In this document: positions 38,479-48,396 of the stretch, piece after piece
How positions within the stretch are numbered: position 1 is the first letter of the stretch
Layout of the letters: each line of letters opens with the position of its first letter
Source of the DNA: Pseudomonadota bacterium
Lineage (GTDB): Bacteria; Pseudomonadota; Gammaproteobacteria; Ga0077536
Direction of reading: 5' to 3'
NCBI GenBank assembly: GCA_018668255.1
Contig: JABISZ010000054.1
Span: forward strand, 1-64,000
DNA length: 64,000 bases
Notes under the pieces: generated by a model
Seen by the model: only the letters and a program-made list of their open reading frames with translations
The model's database searches: none
Told to the model about the DNA's origin: nothing
Translations under genes and position numbers: made by a program

Positions 38479-40887
38479 ATGAAACAAGACTCAATGTTAC
38501 GCATAACCGGCTATTCCGATAAATGCTCCGTTACACCAGGAGATGAGATCACATTTTATGTTCATAGTGAATTTGGTGAATCTTACCAATCTGATATCGT
38601 AAGACTTATCAACGGAGACACCAATCCTGAAGGTCCAGGATTCAAGGAAAAACTATTCCGAACCAGTGTTAATGCAAAGTACAAAGGTGAGAATCAGCCT
38701 TTAATGGCAGGAAGTTACCTGCTTGCCCCGCAAAGTGATCATTTTGACCTAGAAAGCCTGACGCTGTGTGCCTATATTTACCCAACAACTCCAACGGTCG
38801 ATACAGAAGGAGTTGCGGTCGGAGAACAAGCGCTGCTCTCGAAATGGGATGCAGATAAGAAAAAAGGGTACGGATTATTCATCAATAAAGAGGGTGAGCT
38901 TGAATTTCGTTTAGGGAATGGCAGAGGAAAAGTAGAAAGCTTTAGCACTCGCAAACCCATGATGAGAAAAATTTGGTATAAAGTCATGGTCAGTTTCGAC
39001 GCGTCTACTGGCAAAGGACTCATCTGCCAGATCCCTTATCTGACTGCGACTAATGGTGGTCATGGACCAAGTATGCTCCATCCCCGCTCTGACACCGAAG
39101 CTGAACGTAAATTTATCGCTAAAAACGGCGCAGCCAAAATGCACGAAAGCCCCTTCACGATGGCCGCTAGCTGCAAGTCCTCGGAATGTGGCCGGCAGGT
39201 GTTTGATGGACATTACAACCATCTGGAACAGCCTTGGGATATCCCCGAGCACACTGAAAAATACAATGGGAAAATCGATAGACCACGAGTGGCAAATCGA
39301 GCGCTAAACAGAGCTGAAATAGAGCTTATTCTAGGTGCACCTAGAATGGAGGCCATACCAACAGAACTAAGGTCTTCTATCGTAGCTGCTTGGGATTTCA
39401 GCGCTAATATTTCAGAAAATGCTGCGTCCACGCACATTGTAGATGCGGGTCCCCATCGACTACATGCTGTTGGAATAAATCTCCCAGTCCGGGGAACACC
39501 AGGTCATAACTGGTCCTCCCACTTCATGAGCTTCATCCATGGGCCTCAAGAGTACGGCGCAATACATTTTCACGATGAAACTGTGGATGATGCGCGTTGG
39601 AAGCCAACATTTACGCTAAAAATCCCCGAACGCATGGTCAGTGGAGTCTATGCTGCTCGCCTCAGGGTCAAAGGGAAATCAACTCCAGATCATGAAGACT
39701 ATATCCCATTTTTCGTACGTCCACCTAAGGGCACAACGACTGCGAAAATTGCTCTAGTCATGCCGACTCACAGTTATATGGCATACGCGAACGATAACTT
39801 AAGCGTTAACTCCGTGGTAGCACAATTATTAACAGGACAGGTGCCACTCCTGCAACCAAGCGACTTATTACTTAATCAAGAGCGCGGATATGGACTAGGG
39901 ACGTATGCGTCCTATCGAGACGGCTGGGGAGTAAACGTGTCTTCTCGTCTGCGCCCGATCCTCAATATGAGGCCCAAGTATCTGCATGTGCTCTCGCCAT
40001 CGCTTTGGCAGTTCAACGCAGATTTACATCTCGTTGACTGGTTGCATGAACTTAAGTATGACGTAGATATTATTACTGACGAAGACGTGCAAAGAGAAGG
40101 CGTGACGCTTCTAAACCAATATCCCATAGTCTTAACAGGACACCATCCGGAGTATGTCTCTGAAGAGGCAATGGACGCCTATCATGACTACCAGCTGCAA
40201 GGCGGTCGTTTTCTATATCTGGCAGCCAATGGCTTCTATTGGATCACTGTGCCGCATCCCGAAAACCCCAACATCATCGAGGTGAGAAAAGGGGATAACG
40301 GAACTCGAGCATGGACTATTAACCCTGGCGAATACTGTAATGCCTTCGATGGAAAACATGGTGGCTTATGGCGAGTTCGAGGACGAGCTATGAGCAAGCT
40401 ACTCGGCGTCACTTTCACTTCTTTTGGCCTCACATATTCTTCCTACTATCGCCGCGCGCCGGATAGCAATCTGCCTGAGTGCCAATGGATAATGAAAGGC
40501 TTAAGTGCTGACGAGCCTATTGGAAACTTTGGCTTAGTAGGTGGAGGTGCCGCGGGTCTTGAACTCGATCGATACGATCTAGAACTGGGCACGCCACACA
40601 GAGCGTATCTATTAGCTCACTCTGAGGGGCATAACGATATCTTTGTATCAGTAACTGAAGAATCGACGTTTAATGCCAGAGGCTATACACAAGGAGGAAC
40701 AGGCGACAACAATCCTTGGACACGCGCAGATATCGTCTACTACAAGACACCGAACGACGGGGCAGTTTTTTCTGTCGGTTCAATGTCATGGTGTGGCTCA
40801 TTGCAGCACAATGATTACGACAACAATGTCTCTCAAATCATGCAAAATGTTCTCAATGGTTTTCTAAAACCAGGCACATTGCCATGA
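38479..40887 (+). CDS. N,N-dimethylformamidase large subunit-like protein (paralog 2)
   Basis: Collinear with 24350-26611: SYMAYANDN, VSSRLRPILNMRPKY, LWQFNADLHLVDWLHE, TGHHPEYVSEEAMDAY, GNFGLVGGGAAGLELDRYDLELGTP. Start corrected from 38416. Confidence 0.85.
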   Translation: MKQDSMLRITGYSDKCSVTPGDEITFYVHSEFGESYQSDIVRLINGDTNPEGPGFKEKLFRTSVNAKYKGENQPLMAGSYLLAPQSDHFDLESLTLCAYIYPTTPTVDTEGVAVGEQALLSKWDADKKKGYGLFINKEGELEFRLGNGRGKVESFSTRKPMMRKIWYKVMVSFDASTGKGLICQIPYLTATNGGHGPSMLHPRSDTEAERKFIAKNGAAKMHESPFTMAASCKSSECGRQVFDGHYNHLEQPWDIPEHTEKYNGKIDRPRVANRALNRAEIELILGAPRMEAIPTELRSSIVAAWDFSANISENAASTHIVDAGPHRLHAVGINLPVRGTPGHNWSSHFMSFIHGPQEYGAIHFHDETVDDARWKPTFTLKIPERMVSGVYAARLRVKGKSTPDHEDYIPFFVRPPKGTTTAKIALVMPTHSYMAYANDNLSVNSVVAQLLTGQVPLLQPSDLLLNQERGYGLGTYASYRDGWGVNVSSRLRPILNMRPKYLHVLSPSLWQFNADLHLVDWLHELKYDVDIITDEDVQREGVTLLNQYPIVLTGHHPEYVSEEAMDAYHDYQLQGGRFLYLAANGFYWITVPHPENPNIIEVRKGDNGTRAWTINPGEYCNAFDGKHGGLWRVRGRAMSKLLGVTFTSFGLTYSSYYRRAPDSNLPECQWIMKGLSADEPIGNFGLVGGGAAGLELDRYDLELGTPHRAYLLAHSEGHNDIFVSVTEESTFNARGYTQGGTGDNNPWTRADIVYYKTPNDGAVFSVGSMSWCGSLQHNDYDNNVSQIMQNVLNGFLKPGTLP

Positions 40888-41300
40888 GTGAAGTAAATGA
40901 GGAGGTTCCTCTTGATCGGGATCACTTTTGGTGGATACACCCTGCACTTCGAGGCCAGCAGTCGCTAGACGGCTCCGCGGCTGGAGCATTGCCTTGGAGA
41001 TGGGAGAAATCCGCAACTGCCAGTAATGCTGATCCTGTTGAAACAATCGATCCGGCAGGACCTTATGCAGATTTTGCCAAGCTACTCTATAAACTCAATG
41101 GCTATAAACCCGGACCAGTTACTGGTTGGTATATTGTCCTGTCCCCAGAAAAAGACAAGTTTGCAGTCGGACAGCTATGTGTCGATCCCAATATCCCAGT
41201 TGTCTTGTTTGAAGATAATGTCTATTCAACTGAAGCCGAAGCGAGAAAAGTTGCCACTGAGTTAAAAAAGGTAAACCCTGGCCTTATACATACAAGTTAG
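40884..41300 (+). CDS. Third DMFase small-subunit-like protein, downstream of large-subunit paralog 2
   Basis: ATGA overlap with large subunit; YADFAKLLYKLNGYKPGPVTGWYIVLSPEKDKFAVGQ...NVYSTEAEARKVATELKKV has the same pattern as the other small-subunit-like ORFs, with an extra N-terminal segment. Confidence 0.5.
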   Translation: MSEVNEEVPLDRDHFWWIHPALRGQQSLDGSAAGALPWRWEKSATASNADPVETIDPAGPYADFAKLLYKLNGYKPGPVTGWYIVLSPEKDKFAVGQLCVDPNIPVVLFEDNVYSTEAEARKVATELKKVNPGLIHTS

Positions 41301-41350
41301 TTAGCCTTGATTCTCTATCAGACCACAACTCTTTTGACGGCGACGATTAA

Positions 41351-42604
41351 ATGAATGTTCCTAAGCGCCTTCTGGCGATGGTGGCACTGGTGGCTGCCGG
41401 TGAAATGATATTTAGTCTACCATTCCATCTACCCCGATACCTCCGCCCTTCAGTACTTGAGGGGTTTAATCTAACCAACTCTGAGTTAGGCGACATATTT
41501 GCAGTGTATGGTGTCACAGCGATGCTGGCATACTTCCCCGGCGGATTAATAGCCGACAAATTCAACCCAAAAATCCTGATCATTATTTCACTTGTAGCTA
41601 CAGCGATTGGTGGTATCTATCTCGCCACCTTCCCTGGTGTTGTAGGACTCGCAATTCTCTATGCGTACTGGGGAATAACTACCATTTTCCTATTCTGGGC
41701 GGGCTTGATGAAATCCACCCGAGAGTGGGGCGGTGACGCAGCTCAGGGGAGAGCATTTGGATTCCTAGAAGGAGGCAGAGGGTTAGCTGCAGCCGTTTTT
41801 GCATCAATCGCGGTCTGGCTATTCGCACAAGGAATCCCAACTCTAGAAATAATCAATCAAGCAGATAGGCGACAGGCATTATCGAGTGTTATCTTTTTAT
41901 ACACTGGTCTTACATTCCTTGCGGCAATTAGCGTCGCCATTTGGCTGCCTAATAATGAAAAAAGCGGCACTTATAAGCCGCTAAAGACAAGCGTCTTAAA
42001 AATGCTAGTGAGGCTAGATATATGGCTGATTGCAATTGTCATCACTTGTGCATACTGCGGCTATAAAGGATTAGACAATTACGCTTTATACGCGCACCAA
42101 GTGCTAGGGATGAGCGAAGTCGAATCAGCTTCCTTCATCTCTAAAACTGCCTATTTACGGATCTTCGCCGCTATATCCGCAGGTCTACTCGCAGATCGGA
42201 TTCAAGCTAATAAGACTTTAATCTTCTTGTTTTTGACTCTCTTCCTGAGCTATAGCTTTTTAGGGATCTGGGGCGGACCTGAAGAGCTACTTTACTTTAT
42301 TATCATTAACATAATTATTACTCTGTTGGCCGTTTTTGCGCTCCGTGGGGTATATTTTGCGATGCTTGAAGAAACCAAAATACCGGCGAGGAATACAGGA
42401 TCTGCTGTCGGATTAGTGTCAATAGTCGGCTATACCCCAGATATTTTTCTGGCACCTATTGGAGGCCGAATTCTGGATGCTTCACCAGGCGCAGAAGGTC
42501 ACTTAAATTATTTCTGGTTGCTTTCAGCCATTTCTCTTATAGGCGTCATTGCTGCGGTCGCTTTATACTTCTGTAACAATCATTTAACTAGGGACAAAGA
42601 ATGA
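41351..42604 (+). CDS. MFS transporter
   Basis: Multi-TM; YGVTAMLAYFPGGLIADKFNPKILI; repeats with LRIFAAISAGLLADRIQANK. Confidence 0.88.
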   Translation: MNVPKRLLAMVALVAAGEMIFSLPFHLPRYLRPSVLEGFNLTNSELGDIFAVYGVTAMLAYFPGGLIADKFNPKILIIISLVATAIGGIYLATFPGVVGLAILYAYWGITTIFLFWAGLMKSTREWGGDAAQGRAFGFLEGGRGLAAAVFASIAVWLFAQGIPTLEIINQADRRQALSSVIFLYTGLTFLAAISVAIWLPNNEKSGTYKPLKTSVLKMLVRLDIWLIAIVITCAYCGYKGLDNYALYAHQVLGMSEVESASFISKTAYLRIFAAISAGLLADRIQANKTLIFLFLTLFLSYSFLGIWGGPEELLYFIIINIIITLLAVFALRGVYFAMLEETKIPARNTGSAVGLVSIVGYTPDIFLAPIGGRILDASPGAEGHLNYFWLLSAISLIGVIAAVALYFCNNHLTRDKE

Positions 42605-43332
42605 GAAAGAAAGTATGTCTTATAGTCGGGGCAGGACAGGGACTAGGAAGAGCTCTGGCTCAGAAATTTGCGACCGAAGGCTATCATCTTAACTTAGTGT
42701 CACGGACTCTAAGTGGAAGTCAGATAGCGCTAAAGGCCGCACATTCGGCATTCCCAGGAGGGGACCATCGTCATGTAACCGCTGATGCTACTAAGCCGGA
42801 GGAATTAGAAAAAACTCTAGCTGAAGCAGTTGCCTCGCACGGCACTCCCGAAATTTTTATTTACAACCCTCGTGGTGGATACCAATTAAGGGATCCTTTG
42901 CAGATATCCTATGCAGAAATGAACGATACCCTCAACCTAGAAGTGGTAGGGGCCCTCGCGTCAGCAAAGGCCATAATTCCAGAGATGCTGGACAACAAAA
43001 AAGGAACCATTATTTTTTCAAGTGCGACAGCCGCTTTTAGAGGATCAGCAACCAATCCGCTATATTCCATCGGAAAGTTCGGGCTTCGTGGATTGTCTCA
43101 AAGTCTGGCCAAAGCATACAGTGCTAAAGGCTTACATATTGCACATGTTCGGCTCGACTGCACTTTGGACGTCCCTGACATCAGAGACTGGATGGGGGAT
43201 ACATTTAAAATTAAAGAAACGAGTAATGTAGATGACGTAGCACAGTCTTACTGGTGGCTTCACCAACAACCAAGATCCGCATGGAGTAATGAATTGGAGC
43301 TCAGACCTTATAGTGAGAACTGGACATTTTAG
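42601..43332 (+). CDS. SDR family oxidoreductase
   Basis: CLIVGAGQGLGRALAQKFA, IFSSATAAFRG, YSIGKFGLRG (YxxxK); ATGA overlap with MFS gene. Confidence 0.85.
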   Translation: MRKKVCLIVGAGQGLGRALAQKFATEGYHLNLVSRTLSGSQIALKAAHSAFPGGDHRHVTADATKPEELEKTLAEAVASHGTPEIFIYNPRGGYQLRDPLQISYAEMNDTLNLEVVGALASAKAIIPEMLDNKKGTIIFSSATAAFRGSATNPLYSIGKFGLRGLSQSLAKAYSAKGLHIAHVRLDCTLDVPDIRDWMGDTFKIKETSNVDDVAQSYWWLHQQPRSAWSNELELRPYSENWTF

Positions 43333-43410
43333 AGTCAAAAATTCACCATCAAAAGACTTCGATAAAAATACGACAGCTACATTAAGTGCAACTGATAAAA
43401 AGGACAAAAA

Positions 43411-44184
43411 TTGGTTCAAAATTTTGAAAAAAAGTTAGTGCTAATTACTGGTGCCAGTCGCGGCATCGGAAAATCAATAGCTCTAGCCTTAGCAAAAGAT
43501 GGAGCTCATGTGATCTGCGCTGCAACCGAGGCACGCAACTCAGGCAAAGTTGTGGCTGAAATACAAGCAGCTGGAGGCAAAGCAACAGCTGTCGGTTGCC
43601 TTGTAGAGAACCCTCTTGCTGTCAAAAGAATGTTTGCGGAAGTGCTCGATCAGGCAGGACCTGTTGACGTCCTGATCAATAATGCGGGTATATCAAAACC
43701 GATGCTTACTATGGAGATGACTGAAGAAAACTGGGATCAGCACATGAATATTAACTGTAAATCCATATTTCTGTGTTCTCAAGCTGCTGCGCTCCAAATG
43801 AAAATGAACAATGGCGGATCCATTATTAATATAGGATCAATCTTGGGCCGCAATGCCTTCCCTGCAACGCTAGGATATTGCGCCTCCAAGGCCGCCGTCG
43901 ATCAGATGACAAAAGTAATGGCAATAGAATGGGCGCGATATGGAATCCGCGTGAACTGCATCGCACCAGGCTATATTCGTACTGAGCTAATTGACCAACT
44001 GGCAGTTGATGGAAAAGTAAAACTTAAAGATCTGGAAAGACGGACTCCTCAGAGAAGATTGGGAACAGGTGATGACATTGCTAACGCAGTAAGATATGTT
44101 GCCAGCGAAGGTGCGGCTTTTATGACGGGGGAAACATTGGTTGTTGATGGTGGGTGGACCGCTTTCGGCTACTATCAAACATAA
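43411..44184 (+). CDS. SDR family oxidoreductase (FabG-like)
   Basis: VLITGASRGIGKSIALALA, LINNAGISKPM, YCASKAAVDQMTK, VDGGWTAFGYYQT; TTG start. Confidence 0.92.
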   Translation: MVQNFEKKLVLITGASRGIGKSIALALAKDGAHVICAATEARNSGKVVAEIQAAGGKATAVGCLVENPLAVKRMFAEVLDQAGPVDVLINNAGISKPMLTMEMTEENWDQHMNINCKSIFLCSQAAALQMKMNNGGSIINIGSILGRNAFPATLGYCASKAAVDQMTKVMAIEWARYGIRVNCIAPGYIRTELIDQLAVDGKVKLKDLERRTPQRRLGTGDDIANAVRYVASEGAAFMTGETLVVDGGWTAFGYYQT

Positions 44185-44207
44185 TTTAATGAGATAAAGG
44201 AAGAACG

Positions 44208-45020
44208 ATGCAGATCGGTATCTCTATCAACAATATGGGACCTCTATCTACAAAGGAAGTGATCACCCGGCAGGCCCTTAAAGCTGAACAATCGGGGTTA
44301 GATCACATATGGGTACTCGATCATATCGCCATTCCTCCTGATCAATCAGAAGGATCTGGGGGACGATACGTAGATCCTTTGGCTACACTCGCGTTTCTAA
44401 GCGGCATTACAAGCACAATAAAATTAGGCACTTCTGTTTTAGTGCTCCCCTATCGTCCTGCATTAGCTACTGCTAAATGGGTTGCTTCTATCCAAGAGCT
44501 CTCGTCAGGAAGATTAATTCTTGGTGTAGGTATTGGATGGATGGAAGCTGAATTCATTGTGACTAATGCATCACTGAAGACCAGAGGCTCTGTAACTAAT
44601 GAAACAATTGAGTTCTTCATGGAGTGCTTCGCAAATGATATTGTTTCATACAAAAACCAACAGTTTATTTTTAGTCCGCGCCCAAAGCGACCTCCAATTT
44701 TGATTGGGGGAAATCAGAATGCCGCAATCCAACGAGTAATGAATTACGGAGACGGTTGGATGCCTATGATAAAGGATCATGATTCACTCATAAGCAAATG
44801 CCAAGATTTACAGCGACTGAGAAGAGAAGAAGGCAAAGACAAAGCAATTATCATCCCCTTAATGGCTTTAGATTTCTCTGATCTTTCAAAAGTCGTGGAT
44901 CAGTTGAGCGCGCTCGAAGAGGCGGGATGCACGGGTATAGAACATTTTCAGTCGTCCAAAACAGAATACGACTTTAATTCAACGGTAGACTGTCTCGCAG
45001 AACTTAAAAGCCAATTGTAG
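44208..45020 (+). CDS. LLM class flavin-dependent oxidoreductase (paralog of 28741-29583)
   Basis: GLDHIWVLDHIAIP, LGTSVLVLPYRPALATAKWVASIQELSSGRLILGVGIGWMEAEF, RPPILIGGNQNAAIQR. Confidence 0.9.
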   Translation: MQIGISINNMGPLSTKEVITRQALKAEQSGLDHIWVLDHIAIPPDQSEGSGGRYVDPLATLAFLSGITSTIKLGTSVLVLPYRPALATAKWVASIQELSSGRLILGVGIGWMEAEFIVTNASLKTRGSVTNETIEFFMECFANDIVSYKNQQFIFSPRPKRPPILIGGNQNAAIQRVMNYGDGWMPMIKDHDSLISKCQDLQRLRREEGKDKAIIIPLMALDFSDLSKVVDQLSALEEAGCTGIEHFQSSKTEYDFNSTVDCLAELKSQL

Positions 45021-45028
45021 AAAATATT

Positions 45029-46201
45029 ATGAATTTAATAAAAAAAATAGTCGATAAGAACAAGGACCATGCCGCTTGGCGTCAAATAATACACGCACAC
45101 CCAGAGCTTGCTTATCAAGAGTATGTCACAGCCCAATTTGTTGCGGACAAACTAGAATCTTTTGGCATCACTATCGTAAGAGGTCTCGGGAAAACGGGTG
45201 TAGTTGGCACGATAAAATCTGGGTCCAGTGATAGGTCAATCGGGCTGCGGGCAGACATGGATGCCTTGCCTCTGACAGAGATGAACACTTTTAGTCATCG
45301 TTCAAAGAATACGGGAGTAATGCATGCATGCGGACATGACGGGCACACCGCAATGCTTCTAGCGGCTGCACAGCACCTATCAGCACACCAAGACTTTGAT
45401 GGCATAGTCCACTTTATTTTTCAGCCTGCTGAAGAAGGAGAGGCCGGTGCAAAAGCCATGATGGATGATGGACTTTTTACAGATTTTCCTATGGAAGCTG
45501 TTTATGGAATTCATAACTGGCCCGGACTTCCCGTTGGTGAAATGGCAATGAGAAAAGGTCCCATAATGGCTGCGATGGATTTGTTTGAAATTAAGGTTAT
45601 CGGGAAAGGTGGTCATGCAGCTTTACCACATTTAGTGATTGACCCTATACAAGTTGGGACACAAATCGTACAGGCTTGGCAAACGATTGTATCCCGTAAC
45701 GTAAAACCAACCGACCCTGCCGTACTTTCGGTCACGCAGTTCCATGGAGGAGATACAGATGCATGGGCAGTGGTTCCTGAAGAAATAACAATAAGAGGAA
45801 CAGTTAGAACATTCTCAACGGACACAAAAGAGCTTATAAAATCGCGCATGGAGAAGATCGCACTTGGAATCTGTCAGGCACATGACTGCAAGTTAGAATG
45901 GTGGTATGACGAGCGATTTCCACCAACTGTCAATTCAGACGAGGAAACTGACGTGGCAGCAAAAGCAGCTATCTCAATTTGTGGTGCTGAAAACGTCAAT
46001 ACAAATGTCGAAATGGTTACCGGATCAGAAGATTTCGGGTATATGCTTGAGGAAAAGCCGGGGTGCTATGCATTCATAGGTAACGGACCCGGAGATGGCG
46101 GATGCCTACTCCATAGTCCTCATTTTGATTTTAACGATGAAGTAATTCCCGTAGGTGCCAGTTACTGGGTGGAACTAGTGAATCAAGTATTAAAGAAATA
46201 A
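45029..46201 (+). CDS. M20 family amidohydrolase (hippurate hydrolase-like)
   Basis: HAHPELAYQE, GLRADMDALPL, HACGHDGHTAMLL, FQPAEEGEAGAKAMMDDGLF, GSEDFGYMLEEKPGCYAFIGNG. Confidence 0.94.
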   Translation: MNLIKKIVDKNKDHAAWRQIIHAHPELAYQEYVTAQFVADKLESFGITIVRGLGKTGVVGTIKSGSSDRSIGLRADMDALPLTEMNTFSHRSKNTGVMHACGHDGHTAMLLAAAQHLSAHQDFDGIVHFIFQPAEEGEAGAKAMMDDGLFTDFPMEAVYGIHNWPGLPVGEMAMRKGPIMAAMDLFEIKVIGKGGHAALPHLVIDPIQVGTQIVQAWQTIVSRNVKPTDPAVLSVTQFHGGDTDAWAVVPEEITIRGTVRTFSTDTKELIKSRMEKIALGICQAHDCKLEWWYDERFPPTVNSDEETDVAAKAAISICGAENVNTNVEMVTGSEDFGYMLEEKPGCYAFIGNGPGDGGCLLHSPHFDFNDEVIPVGASYWVELVNQVLKK

Positions 46202-46231
46202 GTAACATCACAACAAGCAAAGGACATAACT

Positions 46232-46624
46232 ATGGATACACATCAGAAACTGATAACAGCTGGATTTAAGGCACTAGGAGAAGGCGACCACGAACCACTC
46301 ATGGGGCTGTTTGACAAAAATGTCCAGTGGACCATCATAGGTAACACCCGATTTTCTGGTACTTACAATGGGATGGAAGAAGTAGCGACTAAGCTCCTGG
46401 CTCCTCTCGGCGAGCTTGTCGATGGCCATCTTCACATTACCGTTGATAATTTAATATCTGATGGCGACTATTTGGCTTGTCAGGGGCGTGGAGAATCTAA
46501 AACCAAAGCTGGCGGGACATACAATAATACTTATTGCTGGGTATATCGCTGGTCGGGAGACAATATTGTCTCAGTTACCGAATACTTAGATACCGAAGTC
46601 TTAACGGCGTCCTTTGGAGCATAA
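46232..46624 (+). CDS. SnoaL/NTF2-like protein
   Basis: GEGDHEPLMGLFDKNVQWTIIGNTRFSGTYNGMEEV...YNNTYCWVYRWSGDNIVSVTEYLDTEVL. Confidence 0.85.
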   Translation: MDTHQKLITAGFKALGEGDHEPLMGLFDKNVQWTIIGNTRFSGTYNGMEEVATKLLAPLGELVDGHLHITVDNLISDGDYLACQGRGESKTKAGGTYNNTYCWVYRWSGDNIVSVTEYLDTEVLTASFGA

Positions 46625-46658
46625 TCACGGAATGGAGAGGACCGAGTGCACTGATTGA

Positions 46659-47756
46659 TCAAACATTAAATCGAAAATGCATCACGTCTCCGTCTTTGAC
46701 AACATATTCTTTCCCTTCAACCCGCAATTTACCTAATTCTCGAGCCTTAGACTCTCCCTTGTGCTCAATAAAATCATGATAGGCAATAACTTCTGCGCGG
46801 ATGAATCCTCTCTCAAAGTCAGTATGTATCACTCCAGCCGCCTCTGGTGCTAACGAGCCAATAGGAATTGTCCAAGCACGAGACTCTTTAGGGCCGGCAG
46901 TAAAATAGCTTTGTAGTCCTAGTAACCGATGGCCTGCCCTTATAACCTGATCTAAGCCTGACTCCTCTATTCCTATATCACTCAGAAATGCAGCTCTTTC
47001 ATCCTGAGGTAAGGCAGCAATCTCTGCTTCAATCGATGCGCAAAGTACAATACATTCTGCCCCTACTTTTTCAGCATACGCGACTACTGCCGCTGCCTCA
47101 TCACAACCTTGCAGTTCGTCTTCTGCAACATTAGCCACAAACAATAATGGCTTTGCCGTCAGTAATGCCATCTCTTGCGCGAGAAGTGCAGGAGCACCAT
47201 CATTCTGTAAGTTACCCGCCCTGATAGCTGTTCCTGCCTCGAGCAAGTCTAAAAGCACTTTGAATGACTCCGTACGTAATTTTTGATCTTTATCACCAGA
47301 TTTCGCTTGTTTCTCAGCTCGTTCCAATCCCCGCGTACAAGACTCGAGATCAGCTAAAGAGAGCTCAGTCTCAATAATCTCTATATCTGAAATAGGATCA
47401 ACAGTACCAGACACATGGGTAATATTATCGTCATGAAAACATCTCACAACATGCGCAATTGCCGCTGTTTCTCTAATATGAGCAAGAAATTTATTACCTA
47501 ACCCTTCGCCTTTAGAAGCACCTGCAACTAGCCCAGCAATATCTACAAATTCCATACTCGAGGGGATCACTTTTTTGGAGCAGGCTATATCTGCAATCGC
47601 GCTCAATCGCTTATCAGGGACAACAACTATTCCTATATTTGGCTCTATAGTACAAAAAGGATAATTTTCCGCAGCGATCCCCGCGCTTGTTAACGCGTTA
47701 AACAGAGAAGATTTCCCCACGTTAGGTAATCCAACAATTCCGCACTTAAAACCCAT
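46659..47756 (-). CDS. ychF: Redox-regulated ATPase YchF
   Basis: MGFKCGIVGLPNVGKSSLFNALT, FVDIAGLVAGASKGEGLGNKFLAHIRE, C-terminal TGS. Confidence 0.97.
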   Translation of the reverse strand: MGFKCGIVGLPNVGKSSLFNALTSAGIAAENYPFCTIEPNIGIVVVPDKRLSAIADIACSKKVIPSSMEFVDIAGLVAGASKGEGLGNKFLAHIRETAAIAHVVRCFHDDNITHVSGTVDPISDIEIIETELSLADLESCTRGLERAEKQAKSGDKDQKLRTESFKVLLDLLEAGTAIRAGNLQNDGAPALLAQEMALLTAKPLLFVANVAEDELQGCDEAAAVVAYAEKVGAECIVLCASIEAEIAALPQDERAAFLSDIGIEESGLDQVIRAGHRLLGLQSYFTAGPKESRAWTIPIGSLAPEAAGVIHTDFERGFIRAEVIAYHDFIEHKGESKARELGKLRVEGKEYVVKDGDVMHFRFNV

Positions 47757-48355
47757 TAAATACCCTCGGCTTTTTTCTTTTCTCGAGTGTTCAAACGATT
47801 CATCACCTGCGTAAAGGCTCCCGCTCGAATGTCTTCCAAGGAGTCCACTACCCTATCTATAGCTACACAAATTTCATCGCACTCACTTGGTTTAACCGAG
47901 CCTAGGACATAGTTCGTAACATCCCAACCTTCAGGAGGTCGCCCTATCCCGATCCGCGCTCGCCTATAACCGTCTGTACCGAGCTCTTGCGTAATACTGC
48001 GCAAACCATTATGTCCCCCATGACCACCCCCGTGCTTTAACCGCACAGAACCAACCGGTAGATCCAAATCATCGTGAACTACGAGGATTTGACTTGGTTT
48101 AACCTTATAGTATCTAGCAAAGGCAGCGACGCTGCGTCCACTCAAGTTCATATAAGTGGTTGGTTTCAAACCATACATTCCCGCGGCTCCCTTTGCTAAA
48201 AGGCCGTGGAAACGAGCTTCCTTTGAAAAGTCAGTCCTTGTCTTTAATGCCCATTCGTCTAACAGCCAGAAGCCGACGTTATGACGGCTTTTTTCATGCT
48301 CACTACCAGGGTTGCCTAGCCCGACAACCAGTTCGATTGAGTCAGCTGCGACCAT
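47756..48355 (-). CDS. pth: Peptidyl-tRNA hydrolase
   Basis: VVGLGNPGSEHEKSRHNVGFWLLD, KPTTYMNLSGRSV, VVHDDLDLPVGSVRLKHGGGHGGHNGLRS. Confidence 0.97.
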   Translation of the reverse strand: MVAADSIELVVGLGNPGSEHEKSRHNVGFWLLDEWALKTRTDFSKEARFHGLLAKGAAGMYGLKPTTYMNLSGRSVAAFARYYKVKPSQILVVHDDLDLPVGSVRLKHGGGHGGHNGLRSITQELGTDGYRRARIGIGRPPEGWDVTNYVLGSVKPSECDEICVAIDRVVDSLEDIRAGAFTQVMNRLNTREKKKAEGI

Positions 48356-48396
48356 GAAAAAAGCTCAGAGTAAAAACATCTGAGATGACTTTTCTT

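Noticed and set aside
22535-46624. Prophage or transposon origin for the catabolic region
   Set aside because: No integrase, transposase, att repeats or phage structural genes seen; genes are interspersed with apparently ordinary chromosomal genes.
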